Translations under genes and position numbers: made by a program | Notes under the pieces: model-generated | Databases searched by the model: none | Seen by the model: the letters and a program-made list of their open reading frames with translations, nothing else | Told to the model about the DNA's origin: nothing | Shown here: positions 1 through 9,111 of the stretch, one piece after another | Numbering within the stretch: position 1 is the first letter of the stretch | Layout: each line of letters opens with the position of its first letter | Source of the DNA: Azospirillum sp. | GTDB lineage: Bacteria > Pseudomonadota > Alphaproteobacteria > Azospirillales > Azospirillaceae | Assembly (NCBI GenBank): GCA_016124535.1 | Contig: WGNK01000033.1 | Location: 1-44,196, forward strand | Direction of reading: 5' to 3' | DNA: 44,196 nt

Positions 1-160
1 CACTCGGCGCCAAGGCACCGACCGGGCGCGCCCTTGACCCGGCCGCCGAACCGCGAGCCGATCACCAAAATCGCTTCAAGGTTGCAGCCAGATCCCCGCT
101 CCCGGGAGGCTCGTTTCCATTCGCCGCGTCGAGGAGGCTAATTTGTAGGCTCTGTGCAAG

Positions 161-367
161 GTGGGGACTCCGGGGCCGGAGGCCGACAAGATTTGCAAAT
201 GTACATCGGAAAAAATCGTCGCGGCCGATCGTTCGTCGGCGATCGCCGCGCTGACGGCGGTCAACGCCGCATTGGCCAAGGGCACCATGCTCGATGCCAC
301 CGCCCTGTCGCCCGACATTGCCAAAGGCATGAACGCGGTCATGGAAGCTCAGACTCAGTGCATGTGA
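161..367 (+). CDS. Small Cys-containing hypothetical protein, possibly a 5'-truncated remnant
   Basis: A 68-residue reading frame from GTG 161; the in-frame stop at 146-148 prevents a longer start. A purine-rich GAGGAGG lies at 131-137, rather far from the start. The product has a Cys-x-Cys pair near its N-terminus (KICKC), an Ala-rich helical middle and a Cys close to the C-terminus. That resembles the mature part of a small secreted alphaproteobacterial protein, but no signal peptide is encoded. Either the start lies in another frame, so this is a frameshifted remnant, or it is a small cytoplasmic protein. A hairpin terminator follows at 402-425, which favours a transcribed gene ending here. 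I do not recognise the family. Confidence 0.35.
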   Translation: MGTPGPEADKICKCTSEKIVAADRSSAIAALTAVNAALAKGTMLDATALSPDIAKGMNAVMEAQTQCM

Positions 368-401
368 GTCCGGTTCTGGGCGGGTGAGCGGATGAAAGCG
401 A

Positions 402-425
402 CGGCGCTCCCCTCGGGGAGCGCCG
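402..425 (+). terminator. Hairpin terminator between convergent genes
   Basis: A perfect 10-bp GC-rich stem, CGGCGCTCCC paired with GGGAGCGCCG around a CTCG loop, is followed by TTTCG. It lies between the end of the small frame at 367 and the stop of the leftward alpha-2-macroglobulin gene at 472, so it may serve either strand. The T tract is short. Confidence 0.6.
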
Positions 426-471
426 TTTCGCTGTCAAACGGAAACGGCCCCGGCCTGCCGCAAGGTACCGG

Positions 472-3400
472 TCACGGGCCGGGCGGCAGCACGGAGATCC
501 GGCCGACCGCCTGGCGGGCAAAGAAACGCGGCTTGTACATGTCGAACAGCTCCGCCCCAGGCAACTCATAGGTTCCCGGCGTGACCGCGCGCACCAGATA
601 GGCCAGTTTGAACGCCGGCACGTCTTCGGTGAGGTTGATCGCGGCAATGAAGCGATCGTCACGCGCCGCCGCCATCTCCGGCTCGCTGAGGTCGCCGAGC
701 CAGGGCAGATCCTTGGTGCCGGCCGCGCCCAACCGGGTATTTTCGATCTCCCAGCCGGCCGGCAAGGGATGCACCACCATCGCCTGGTGGTAGAGCTTGG
801 TATTGGCCTCGCCTTCGAGCGTGATCACGAACACGTCGTTCTGCTTGACGGTATCGAGATCGAGCGGCGTGCCGTCGCGGTGGAAGAAGCCGCGCTTGAT
901 CTTGAGGCCCTCGCGTGCCGCCGGCCGCGGCTCGGCCGGGATGCCATAGACCGCCACCGCCTGCCAGATCGGCCCCTGGCCGGCGTTGCGCACGGTCAGG
1001 CCGCCGGCCAATTCGGCCGCCGTCGGCAGCAAATAGACCGGGTCGCCCTTGGGCAGCGCCCGGCCGGGACTATCGACCCTGAGCGGCGCCTTGCCGCCCA
1101 TCAGCGTATGGGCGGCGAGCACCAGCCAGGCCTGTTCCTGGGTGCTGGTATATTTGACCCCGGTCGCCGAGGCCGGCAGGCGGTCGATCAGCGCCGGCAG
1201 CGCCCGACCGGTCAACCCCGCCTCGCCGAGCACGGTGACCAGGGCGGCGGCATCGCGCACGGTCGAGCCGTAATCCGGGTACCAGTGCTCGCGGGCAAGG
1301 TGGTGGACCGCCTCCGCGGCGGCGGCCTCGGCACGCTCGCGATCGCCGATCCGGGCCAGCGCCGCCGCCACCTGGGCCCGCGCCAGGGGGGTCGGCAGCT
1401 GATCGAGGAAGGCATCGTTAAAGTAGCGGATCGGCCCCGCAGTCAGGGCGCCCGCCATCGACAGGACATCCAGCGCATAGGCCCGGCCGGCCAGTCCCGC
1501 CGGATCGGTGCCGCCGTCGATCGCGAACTGGCGCAGCCAGGTCAGGCCGTTGAGATAGGGTGCGTCAGGCACCGCATAATGCCCGCCGCGCGCGCGGGTC
1601 AAGAACTCCATCGCATAGGCGGTGAGCCAGGGCGCTTCCTCGCCCCGCGAACTCCACAGGCTGAAGGCCCCGTCGTAGCGCTGCTTATCGAGGACCTGGA
1701 CGATCGCCTGATCGACCCGCGCCTCCAGGCTGTCGTCGGGCTTGCGCTCGGGTCCCAATGCCAGGGCCACGTCGTTGACCACCAGCAGCGGCAGCGCCCG
1801 GCTGACCAACTGCTCCAGGCAGCCATAGGGAAAGCGGTCGAGCGCACGCAGCAGGCCGGGGACATCGAACGGCGGCGCGACGCTGTAGCTCAGCGACGCC
1901 CCGGCGGTACCGGGTACGAACGGCGCCAGCAAGGCCGCACCGGCGCTGCCGGTCGCCCCCGGCGCCAATTGGCTGGTCATGAAGTCGGTCTCGACCGGGC
2001 GCGCCGGCCGGACCGTCATCTTCAGGCTTTGACTGAGCGAAAGCCCGTCCGGCCCTTCCACCGTGGCGGTGACGGAGGCAATTCCGGCGCCGGTACCGTG
2101 CAGCGCCAGCACCTGGCTGCGGCGTTCGCCGTTGTCCAGGGCCGCGGTAAAGGTGCTGTCATCAACTGCGACCGGGCCATCGGTCGCGACCACCACCCGG
2201 TAATTTCCGGCGGTGGCCTCGACATTATGCAGCGAGAGGGTGAGGCGGCTCAGATCGCCGGGAGCCAAAAACCTGGGCAGGGTCATTTGCGCCACCAGCG
2301 GATCGCGCACGATCAGCTTGGTGGCGGCGGCGCCGATCCGGGTCTTGTCGAAGGCGACCGCCATCAGCCGCAGCTGGCCGTTGAACGGCGGCAAGGCGAA
2401 TTTGATCCGGGCATAGCCCTGGCCATCGACCCGAACCGGCCCGGAGAACAGTGAAACCACCGTGATCGGCACTTCCGGCAGCCCAGCACCGCCGGTATCG
2501 CCGCCCTGGCGCAACTCGCCCTGGGGACCGTCTAGGGTGTCGATCAGGCGGCCGTAGTCGTCGCGGATATCGAGCCCCAATGCCCGCTTGCCGAAGAAAT
2601 GGCCACGCGGGTCCGGCGACACGAAATCGGTCAGTTGCAAAATACCTTCATCGACCGCAGCCAGCGTGACCCAGGTTTCCCCAAGCGCCGCCGCCCCGGT
2701 CACCTTGACCGGCATTTCGACCACCTGGCGCGGCCGCATCATCTCCGGCGTCTCCAGCGCGACGCCCAGGGTCCGCGCCGCCGGATCGATCGCCAGCCAA
2801 GCCAGCCCGATCGCCCGCACCGGCATGCGGTCCTTGCCGTGCACCGGCGGCCGGTAGACGCTGGCGGTGACGTAGGCGCCGGGTCCCCATTCGGCGGCGA
2901 CCGGCAGCTCGACCGTCGCCCCTTCGGCGGGGACGCTGAGCACGCGGGTTTCGAACAAGCGGTCGGTACCGACGGTCACCAGGACCTCGCCGGCGAAGGG
3001 CGGGGTAATCCGCACCCGCGCCGTTTCCCCCGGCTGATAGGCGTCACGGTCGGCCGCCACCTCGACCTTGTCCGGGGTATCGCCCGCCTGCGCGGCAACG
3101 AACCAGCCGGCGCTGAAGCGCAGCGAGGTGGCGACACCACTCGCCGGCTCCGACACCTCCAGCCGATAGCGGCCATAGTCGAATGGGCCGAACGCCAGGG
3201 CCGTAGGGGCCGTGGCGGTGGCCGAGGCCCGGGTCAGGCGCAGGCTCTCATCCCGCTGGGTCACCCGGTAATTGTAGCGCCCGTTATCGAGGAACCATTG
3301 ATAGTCGTAGCGCTCGCGGATCAGCTCGATTCGCAGGTCGGGCCGACTGATCGGCGCGCCGTCGGGAGCGACCGCAATCAGCTCGAATTGCGCCGTGCCA

Positions 3401-5649
3401 CCCTCGGCAATGCGACCATCGACGAATCCTGGCTTCAGGCCGAGCGCAAAGGCCTGGGTGCGCACCGGCACCGTCATCTTCTTGCGCGACGGCCGCCCGC
3501 CCGGTTCGGCCATGGTCACCCGGATTTCGGCCCGCAAGGCCCGCGTGGTGTCAGGCAGCGGCGGCAGCGCCACCGGCACCCGCGACACCCCGGCCTCGTC
3601 GCTGGTCGGGAACTCCAGCTCGATCAGGCGCGGCGTCACCGTTTCCTGGGCCAAACCGAAGGCATAGCCCTTGTGCTGGGGATAGGGATTGGGGTCGGGC
3701 TGCAGCGACAGCTCAGCGCTGCCTTCGAGCCCGGCCGCGGGCGGGCCATAAAGGAAGCGGCCTTTGACCACCGCCTCGAACGGTTGGCCCGGTTCGATCC
3801 GCGGGGCACTGCCCTCGACCTCGAGCGCCAGTCGCTCGGGGACGAAGTCCTCGACCTGGAACGAGACCCGGCCGATCGGCTCGGCCTTGGGGTCGCTGAA
3901 CGCTTCGACGCTCCAGCCGCCCATCGGCGCGGCGCGGTTGAGCGCGATCGGCAGCGCGTAGCCGCCAGCACCGGCGGCCTTGACCACCTTGGAGAAGAAT
4001 TCGGTGCCGTTGGGCCGCAGCACCTTCAGGGTCAGCGGAAACTCCTCGACCGCGACCGTGCGGTCGTCCCGCAACAGGACGGTGAGGTTGACCGTCTCGC
4101 CCGGCCGGTATACCCCCCGGTCGGTATAAAGAAAGCTGTCGAGCGGTCCCGGCGGCCTGCGTCCACCGACGCCGCGGTCGCTGAGGTCGAAAGCCGCCGT
4201 GGTCAGGTCGAGCACCGCGAAATCGCCCTCGGGCCCATAGGCCATGACGGCAACCGGGGTATTGCCGCCGCTGCCACGGGTCAGACCCGGCGGAAACACC
4301 GCGCGACCGATCGCGTCGGTTCGGACCCTGGCGAGTTCGGCATTGTTGCGGGCGAGCAGGGCGACCTCGATCTGCCCTAGCGGCTTGGCGCTGGCAAAGG
4401 AACGGACGAACACGGTGACGCCGTCGGCGCCGCGGAAACTGGTCAGGCCGAGATCGGAGACCATGACCCACTGGGTCGCCTTGTCATAAGGCTTGTAGCC
4501 CTCCTCGACATCGGCCGGCTCGGCGGCGACGATGTAGAGACCTGGCTTGGGTTCGCCCAAAATCTCGCGCACCGGCAAGGCGGTGGTGATCTCCTGGTTG
4601 GGCTTCCCCTTGACCGCGAGCCGGCCCTGCCACAACAGCTCGCCCTGGGTATCGGCGACCTCGCGGGCCGACCAGCCCGACAGCGACTCGGTGATGTGGC
4701 TGCCGTTGATCTGACCGACCAGATTGCGGTCGTTGATCCGGTAGAGTTTCAGTGCCACCGAGTCGAGATTAACCGTGACCACCGGGATGCCGCCGGTCGC
4801 GGTCCGCGGCAGGATGAAAGCCTGGCCGCGGAAGCCGACCGTGGGCGTGCGGTTGCCGACCCGCACCTTCTGGGTCTCATCCTGGTGCAGGATCAGGCCC
4901 TCGGTACCAGGCAATCCCTGGCGCAGGGTCAGCTGATAGGCGGCGCCATTTTCTACCCCGGTCAGGCAAAGGCTGGCGCCGCGCGGCTCGATCGCCAGGG
5001 CAACCGCCGGCTCGATCTTGAGGTAGTCCTCGAAATGGGTGTCCTTGGTCTGCAACGCATCGGAAAACTCCAGACAGACCCGCGGCGGCGCGTCGTCGGA
5101 GACCACCCGCACCTGCTTCAAGGTCAGCCCGACGCGCAGGCGCAAAGCGGCAATCCGCTGGGCAAGGTCCGGCAGTTTGGCCGCGGCGTCGTGGTTCTGC
5201 GCCAGTTCCGCCAGAGCCTCCAGCGCCTCCGCCGGTCGGTCCTGCATCTCGCCAAGCACCGCGGCGAGACGAAGCAGCGCCTCCGGCCGGCGGCTGTCGG
5301 CGCGGTAGGCCAGGAACGCGGCCTGCAGCGCACGCGCCGAATCGGGATTGGCTCCGGCACCCCAGGCCTCGCTGAGGACCAGGAACATCTCGGGTCGCCG
5401 CTCGCCCTGGCGGATCGCCTCCTCGACCTGGCGGATCACGACCGGATAGTCCTTTTTGCTCAAGGCAGTAGCGGCTGCCTGGAGCGCCAGGCGGCGCTTG
5501 GCCTCGTCTGGTTGCGGCGGCGCCGTCCGCCGAATCGCCGCCAGATAGGCGTCAGCGTCGGCGGCCATCCCCGGCGGGTCGAAGGCCAGGGCTGAACCCG
5601 GCAGAATCGCAGCCACCAGCAGCCAAACCGCTGCAACGATCCGTGCCAT
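472..5649 (-). CDS. Bacterial alpha-2-macroglobulin (YfaS-like), thioester-containing
   Basis: A 1725-residue protein. The start at 5649 is preceded by GGGAGGG, and the reading frame's N-terminal extension beyond it is not protein-like. Residues 1-22 are a signal peptide ending ALA before FDPP. There is no lipobox Cys, so a soluble periplasmic protein is expected rather than the lipoprotein seen in E. coli YfaS. An N-terminal helical-repeat region is followed by a long run of MG-type beta domains. The thioester motif YGCLEQ is intact with Cys about 1277 and sits in the alpha-helical thioester domain, followed by a C-terminal receptor-like domain. Family members trap proteases that reach the periplasm after envelope damage. 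The usual partner pbpC (PBP1C) is not adjacent; the next leftward feature is a terminator. Length and motif make the family call secure. Confidence 0.93.
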   Translation of the reverse strand: MARIVAAVWLLVAAILPGSALAFDPPGMAADADAYLAAIRRTAPPQPDEAKRRLALQAAATALSKKDYPVVIRQVEEAIRQGERRPEMFLVLSEAWGAGANPDSARALQAAFLAYRADSRRPEALLRLAAVLGEMQDRPAEALEALAELAQNHDAAAKLPDLAQRIAALRLRVGLTLKQVRVVSDDAPPRVCLEFSDALQTKDTHFEDYLKIEPAVALAIEPRGASLCLTGVENGAAYQLTLRQGLPGTEGLILHQDETQKVRVGNRTPTVGFRGQAFILPRTATGGIPVVTVNLDSVALKLYRINDRNLVGQINGSHITESLSGWSAREVADTQGELLWQGRLAVKGKPNQEITTALPVREILGEPKPGLYIVAAEPADVEEGYKPYDKATQWVMVSDLGLTSFRGADGVTVFVRSFASAKPLGQIEVALLARNNAELARVRTDAIGRAVFPPGLTRGSGGNTPVAVMAYGPEGDFAVLDLTTAAFDLSDRGVGGRRPPGPLDSFLYTDRGVYRPGETVNLTVLLRDDRTVAVEEFPLTLKVLRPNGTEFFSKVVKAAGAGGYALPIALNRAAPMGGWSVEAFSDPKAEPIGRVSFQVEDFVPERLALEVEGSAPRIEPGQPFEAVVKGRFLYGPPAAGLEGSAELSLQPDPNPYPQHKGYAFGLAQETVTPRLIELEFPTSDEAGVSRVPVALPPLPDTTRALRAEIRVTMAEPGGRPSRKKMTVPVRTQAFALGLKPGFVDGRIAEGGTAQFELIAVAPDGAPISRPDLRIELIRERYDYQWFLDNGRYNYRVTQRDESLRLTRASATATAPTALAFGPFDYGRYRLEVSEPASGVATSLRFSAGWFVAAQAGDTPDKVEVAADRDAYQPGETARVRITPPFAGEVLVTVGTDRLFETRVLSVPAEGATVELPVAAEWGPGAYVTASVYRPPVHGKDRMPVRAIGLAWLAIDPAARTLGVALETPEMMRPRQVVEMPVKVTGAAALGETWVTLAAVDEGILQLTDFVSPDPRGHFFGKRALGLDIRDDYGRLIDTLDGPQGELRQGGDTGGAGLPEVPITVVSLFSGPVRVDGQGYARIKFALPPFNGQLRLMAVAFDKTRIGAAATKLIVRDPLVAQMTLPRFLAPGDLSRLTLSLHNVEATAGNYRVVVATDGPVAVDDSTFTAALDNGERRSQVLALHGTGAGIASVTATVEGPDGLSLSQSLKMTVRPARPVETDFMTSQLAPGATGSAGAALLAPFVPGTAGASLSYSVAPPFDVPGLLRALDRFPYGCLEQLVSRALPLLVVNDVALALGPERKPDDSLEARVDQAIVQVLDKQRYDGAFSLWSSRGEEAPWLTAYAMEFLTRARGGHYAVPDAPYLNGLTWLRQFAIDGGTDPAGLAGRAYALDVLSMAGALTAGPIRYFNDAFLDQLPTPLARAQVAAALARIGDRERAEAAAAEAVHHLAREHWYPDYGSTVRDAAALVTVLGEAGLTGRALPALIDRLPASATGVKYTSTQEQAWLVLAAHTLMGGKAPLRVDSPGRALPKGDPVYLLPTAAELAGGLTVRNAGQGPIWQAVAVYGIPAEPRPAAREGLKIKRGFFHRDGTPLDLDTVKQNDVFVITLEGEANTKLYHQAMVVHPLPAGWEIENTRLGAAGTKDLPWLGDLSEPEMAAARDDRFIAAINLTEDVPAFKLAYLVRAVTPGTYELPGAELFDMYKPRFFARQAVGRISVLPPGP

Positions 5650-5832
5650 GCTTCCCTCCCCCGGACGGTTTTGCCGGAAAGCATACCAGAAAGCCGGCGG
5701 GCCGGCAGGTCCGCATCGGCGGATTCTGCGTCGGCGGAACAGCCGGAACCGCCGAGGAAATGCCGCGCTGCGGTTGCCACCCGGCGGCTCGGCAGGCACA
5801 TTAGAGTTGACCCCCTGATCGAAGCCCGTCCC

Positions 5833-6828
5833 ATGCCGCTCGCGCCGCCACACTACAGCTACATCGTCGAGCACCAGATCCGGGGGGCGTGGGATGTCGT
5901 GCAGCGCTTCGACAACGACGAGTCGGCCGCCCAACTGGCCAGCGCCCTTTCCAGCCAATCGCCGACCGATGGCGTCCGCATCCTGGTCGAGGCCATCGCC
6001 GCCGATGGCAGCCGCGAAATCACCATGGTCTGGGAATTTGGCGGCGTCGAGCCCGCCCCGAAGCGCTCGTCCGCTGCTATGGCCGGCGCCGGACCCGCTC
6101 ACCCGCCGGGCTGCGCCGGGAGACCGCCCACCGCCGGCGACAAACAGCCAACCCGCGCGTTGCGCCGGAAGACCCAGCGCGATTTTCGGCGGGCAAATGC
6201 CGTCGTCGGCGCGGTCACCGCCTTTTGTGTCATCGTCATGGTGACGCTGGGCGCCAGTTTCCTCAAGTTGGAGTGGTCGGCGCTCGGCCCTGGCGCCCGC
6301 CCCGGACTATGGCCCAATCGCACAAGCCGGTCCGACGAGGCAACCACAGGGTCATCGGCGACGGCGGCCGCGCGGGCCGGCAAGGCGGAGGACGACGCGG
6401 CGCTTACCGCACTCCAGCAGACGGTTGCACGTCGCTACGCCTATATGAGCTGCGTCGCCCAGCATCTGACCACAGGAACTGCCGCGATCCAGACGGCCTA
6501 TGACCAGGGGCGCATCTCAGCGGCAATGAAGCTGATGTACGAATCGCAGTATAATGACATCCGCAACGAGCTGGTGGCGGGCAGAGACGTGATCTCCACC
6601 CTGTCTCGTGACAATGGTGGGCTGCCGATTCCGTTTCTCGACTTCATCGACAATTGGTTTGCCCTGGGCAGAGATTTTATGAAGGCCAGCCAGAATGCCG
6701 AGGAAATCATCAACCCCCAAGACTATTGTACCAAACGTTCGGAGCAGGCGACCTATCTTGACGCCTATCGCTCGCTGCCGGCCCCGCCGATCGAAGCCAC
6801 CGACGCCCGTGCTGAGTCGGCCCGCTAA
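5833..6828 (+). CDS. Single-pass membrane protein of unknown function
   Basis: A 331-residue protein starting at ATG 5833 (MPLAPPHYSYIVEHQ). An upstream in-frame start at 5671 would add 54 low-complexity residues and overlap the alpha-2-macroglobulin promoter region, so it is less likely. Residues 1 to about 65 form a compact alpha/beta-looking domain ending in MVWEFG. A basic Pro-rich linker follows, then one transmembrane helix at roughly 118-140 (the AVVGAVTAFCVIVMVTLG region), then an Ala-rich linker. The C-terminal helical domain carries two Cys (SCVAQH and DYCTKR) and would be periplasmic if the N-terminus is inside. It is divergent from the alpha-2-macroglobulin gene and convergent with motB. 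I do not recognise the family. Confidence 0.7.
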   Translation: MPLAPPHYSYIVEHQIRGAWDVVQRFDNDESAAQLASALSSQSPTDGVRILVEAIAADGSREITMVWEFGGVEPAPKRSSAAMAGAGPAHPPGCAGRPPTAGDKQPTRALRRKTQRDFRRANAVVGAVTAFCVIVMVTLGASFLKLEWSALGPGARPGLWPNRTSRSDEATTGSSATAAARAGKAEDDAALTALQQTVARRYAYMSCVAQHLTTGTAAIQTAYDQGRISAAMKLMYESQYNDIRNELVAGRDVISTLSRDNGGLPIPFLDFIDNWFALGRDFMKASQNAEEIINPQDYCTKRSEQATYLDAYRSLPAPPIEATDARAESAR

Positions 6829-6865
6829 CCTGCCCGCCGACCGCACCTGACCCGATCCGCCGATG

Positions 6866-6879
6866 ACGCCCTCGGGCGT
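6866..6879. terminator. Short hairpin between convergent genes
   Basis: ACGCCC-TC-GGGCGT is a perfect 6-bp inverted repeat lying between the stop of the rightward membrane protein (6828) and that of motB (6900). It has no T tract, so terminator function is only suggested by its position. Confidence 0.25.
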
Positions 6880-6899
6880 AGGCTCTGGCAGGCGCCGGC

Positions 6900-7928
6900 T
6901 CACTTGGGCATCAGGACGATTTCGACGCGACGGTTCCGCGACCGGTCCTCTGGCGTTCGGTTGGGCACCAGAGGCGAGGTATCGGCATGGCCCATGACGA
7001 CCAGGCGCCGCTCGTCGAGGGCGGGTCGCGCCGCCAGCCGCTTCAGCACGGCGATCGCCCGCGCCGAGGACAGTTCCCAGTTCGAGCGGAAGCGCCAGGT
7101 CGATATCGGGATATCGTCGGTATGCCCGACCACCAGGATGCGGCCCGAACTTCGGGCCATCACGTCGGCAACCTGGTCGATCGTGGTGGCCATTTCCGGT
7201 CCGAGGTCATCGCTGCCCGAGGGAAAGGTCGATGCCGCCGGCAGGGTGATGCGGATGGCACCGTCCCGATCCTCGACCGAAACCCCGGCGGTCACCATGC
7301 CGCCGCTCAAGGACGCCTTCAGCTGCCGCACCACTTCCTGCTGGGTACTGTTCTGTTGGGCCCGGCCCTGTTGCTCAGGGTCCTGTTGCGCGGGGTCCTG
7401 TTGCGTGCTGTTCCGGGCCTGGCTGCCTCCGGGCGGCCGACCGTCCCCGGGCAGCGCCTCGGGCGACAGGTCCTCGCCGGCCCTGGTCAGTTGTTCCAGT
7501 TCGCTGGCGGCCAAGCGGTCGCCGGGCTCGGCCCCTGGCGCCACAGCACCAGGTTGAGCCGCGGCGGCGGCGGCGTCCAGATCGCTGCTTTGGGATTCCC
7601 TCGTGACCCGATCCTCGGGCCGGTCGCAAACCGCCTCGCCCTCGCCGGCGATCTCCGCCAGCATCGCGACCGGGATCGGCAGCGGGATCAGCCGGCGGGT
7701 CTGCTTCATGAAGGGGATACCCTGCAGTTCGATCACCCCGCTCAGGAGCATTTCCTTGGTCACCCCGAAGGCCTCGCGCATGCTGCCGACCGCGTCAAAA
7801 AAGCGCCGCTGGTCCATGCTCGAGAACGACAGCAACAGGACAAAGAAACACAAAAGCAAGGACATCAGATCGGCGAAGGTGACCATCCATCCGGGAGCAC
7901 CCGCGGGAGCCTTCTTTTCTCGTGCCAT
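6900..7928 (-). CDS. motB: Flagellar motor stator protein MotB/PomB type
   Basis: A 342-residue stator B subunit. A short basic cytoplasmic N-terminus leads into one transmembrane helix (about 16-36) containing TFADLMSLL, where Asp20 is the ion-binding residue expected of MotB/PomB. A periplasmic plug/linker follows. The C-terminal OmpA-like peptidoglycan-binding domain (about 225-342) carries GHTDDIP and the NRRVEI ending. The linker is long and contains a Gln-rich repeat at residues 173-197 (units like QQDP), which looks expanded. The gene lies 49 bp downstream of the motA-type gene on the same strand, forming the usual stator operon. Whether the ion is H+ or Na+ cannot be settled here; the A subunit looks PomA-like. 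Confidence 0.93.
   Translation of the reverse strand: MAREKKAPAGAPGWMVTFADLMSLLLCFFVLLLSFSSMDQRRFFDAVGSMREAFGVTKEMLLSGVIELQGIPFMKQTRRLIPLPIPVAMLAEIAGEGEAVCDRPEDRVTRESQSSDLDAAAAAAQPGAVAPGAEPGDRLAASELEQLTRAGEDLSPEALPGDGRPPGGSQARNSTQQDPAQQDPEQQGRAQQNSTQQEVVRQLKASLSGGMVTAGVSVEDRDGAIRITLPAASTFPSGSDDLGPEMATTIDQVADVMARSSGRILVVGHTDDIPISTWRFRSNWELSSARAIAVLKRLAARPALDERRLVVMGHADTSPLVPNRTPEDRSRNRRVEIVLMPK
7338..7412 (-). repeat. Gln-rich coding repeat in the MotB linker
   Basis: Imperfect short repeats encode NSTQQ/DPAQQ/DPEQQ/GRAQQ/NSTQQ in the linker between the membrane helix and the OmpA-like domain. On the plus strand this shows as repeated GTCCTGTTGCG units. It is likely a slippage-prone, length-variable linker. 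Confidence 0.7.
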
Positions 7929-7977
7929 CGGGCGCCCTAGTCCTTACCGGTTCATGCCGAAGCGCCGCCACAGAGGT

Positions 7978-8754
7978 TCATCCACCGGCCTCGGGGGCGT
8001 CGGGCCGCCGGCGTTCCGCCGGCGCCAGATAGACCTCCAACTGGTCACGCAGCATGTCCGGATTGCCATTGCGCTGAATACCGAGAACGATATCGACGAT
8101 CATCGTCCGGTTGACGTATTCGCTTGAGATCTTCGCCTCGAGCTTGTCGGCGATCGGCAGGGCGATGACATTGGAGATCAACGCACCATAAAGCGTGGTC
8201 AGCAGCGCGACCGCCATGCTCGGGCCGATTTTCGACGGATCATCCATCGAGGCCAGCATGGCAACCAGGCCGACCAGCGTGCCAATCATGCCGAACGCCG
8301 GCGCGGCATCGCCAATCGCCCGGAAAATGCGCACGCCCTGGTCCAGGCGATCCGCGGTCCGGTCACGGTCGGCCAGCAGGACGTCGCGGATGACCGGTTC
8401 GGCGAAGCCGTCGATCACCATGGTGACGCCCTTGCCCAGCAATTCGTTGCGTATCTTGACCGCCTCCAACGCAACCGGGCCGCCCTTGCGATGGGCTTGC
8501 AGCAGTTCGATGCCCTCGTCGATCAGGTCGCGACCGGAGGTCCGGTCCTGGTTAAGCGCGGTACTGATGCCGGTCTTCAACGCCGAGACGACGGTGTTGA
8601 AGGTAAATCGAATGATGGTTGCCCCAATAGTGCCACCGATTACAATAAATACACTCGGGATATCGACATAGGTCAAGACATCGCCGCCCAGAACAATGGC
8701 GACCATGACAACCGCAAAGCTGGCGACGATTCCGATCGGAGTGGCAATATCCAT
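7978..8754 (-). CDS. motA: Flagellar motor stator protein MotA/PomA type
   Basis: A 258-residue stator A subunit with the four expected membrane segments: IGIVASFAVVMVAIVLGG, IPSVFIVIGGTIGATI, the FGMIGTLVGLVAML segment, and MAVALLTTLYGALISNVIALPIADKLE. A charged cytoplasmic loop between helices 2 and 3 contacts the rotor protein FliG in this family. Its short length and the MDIAT start resemble PomA and the PomA-like MotA of alphaproteobacteria rather than E. coli MotA. It is the first gene of the leftward pair and motB follows after 49 bp. Other flagellar genes are not in the window, so these are detached stator genes. Confidence 0.93.
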   Translation of the reverse strand: MDIATPIGIVASFAVVMVAIVLGGDVLTYVDIPSVFIVIGGTIGATIIRFTFNTVVSALKTGISTALNQDRTSGRDLIDEGIELLQAHRKGGPVALEAVKIRNELLGKGVTMVIDGFAEPVIRDVLLADRDRTADRLDQGVRIFRAIGDAAPAFGMIGTLVGLVAMLASMDDPSKIGPSMAVALLTTLYGALISNVIALPIADKLEAKISSEYVNRTMIVDIVLGIQRNGNPDMLRDQLEVYLAPAERRRPDAPEAGG

Positions 8755-9111
8755 TGGCGTTACTTCGCTAAATGCAGATCAGACAGTCCTGGGAGGCCGT
8801 TTGCGGACTCCGGATCGTCCTAACATAGGCCAACGGTGTTCGCAAGCCAGCGACCGGAACGCGAAAATCCCACTGCCACACCTAGCCATTGCGGGTGCCG
8901 GGAGCAGCTTCGCCGCCGGCATCCGCGCTTCGTCCCCACGGCATGCCGGCTGGCGGGCCGGCGCCGGCACCGGTGGCACGCCCCCAGCCCCCACCCCGCT
9001 GCCGGCCCCAGACGCCGGCCCCAGACGCTAGCCCCAGACGCAGGTCTCCAAACCAGTCCATTGAAACGGAAAAGGGTTTTCCAATCGGGGCGGAACGGTC
9101 ATGATGGCGGC
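8755..9111. other. Divergent intergenic region between motA and the lipid-kinase gene
   Basis: A 357-base gap between the leftward motA start and the rightward kinase start. I see no supportable gene in it. It holds a three-copy 13-mer repeat at 9002-9040. Promoters for both directions should lie here, but no convincing -35/-10 pair could be read by eye. Confidence 0.5.
9002..9040 (+). repeat. Three tandem copies of a 13-mer
   Basis: CCGGCCCCAGACG occurs at 9002-9014 and 9015-9027, followed by CTAGCCCCAGACG at 9028-9040. It is non-coding and ends about 70 bases before the kinase start at 9112. Confidence 0.8.

Noticed and set aside
2599..4380. 593-codon plus-strand frame inside the alpha-2-macroglobulin gene
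   Set aside because: Shadow of a long minus-strand gene with the thioester motif and signal peptide.
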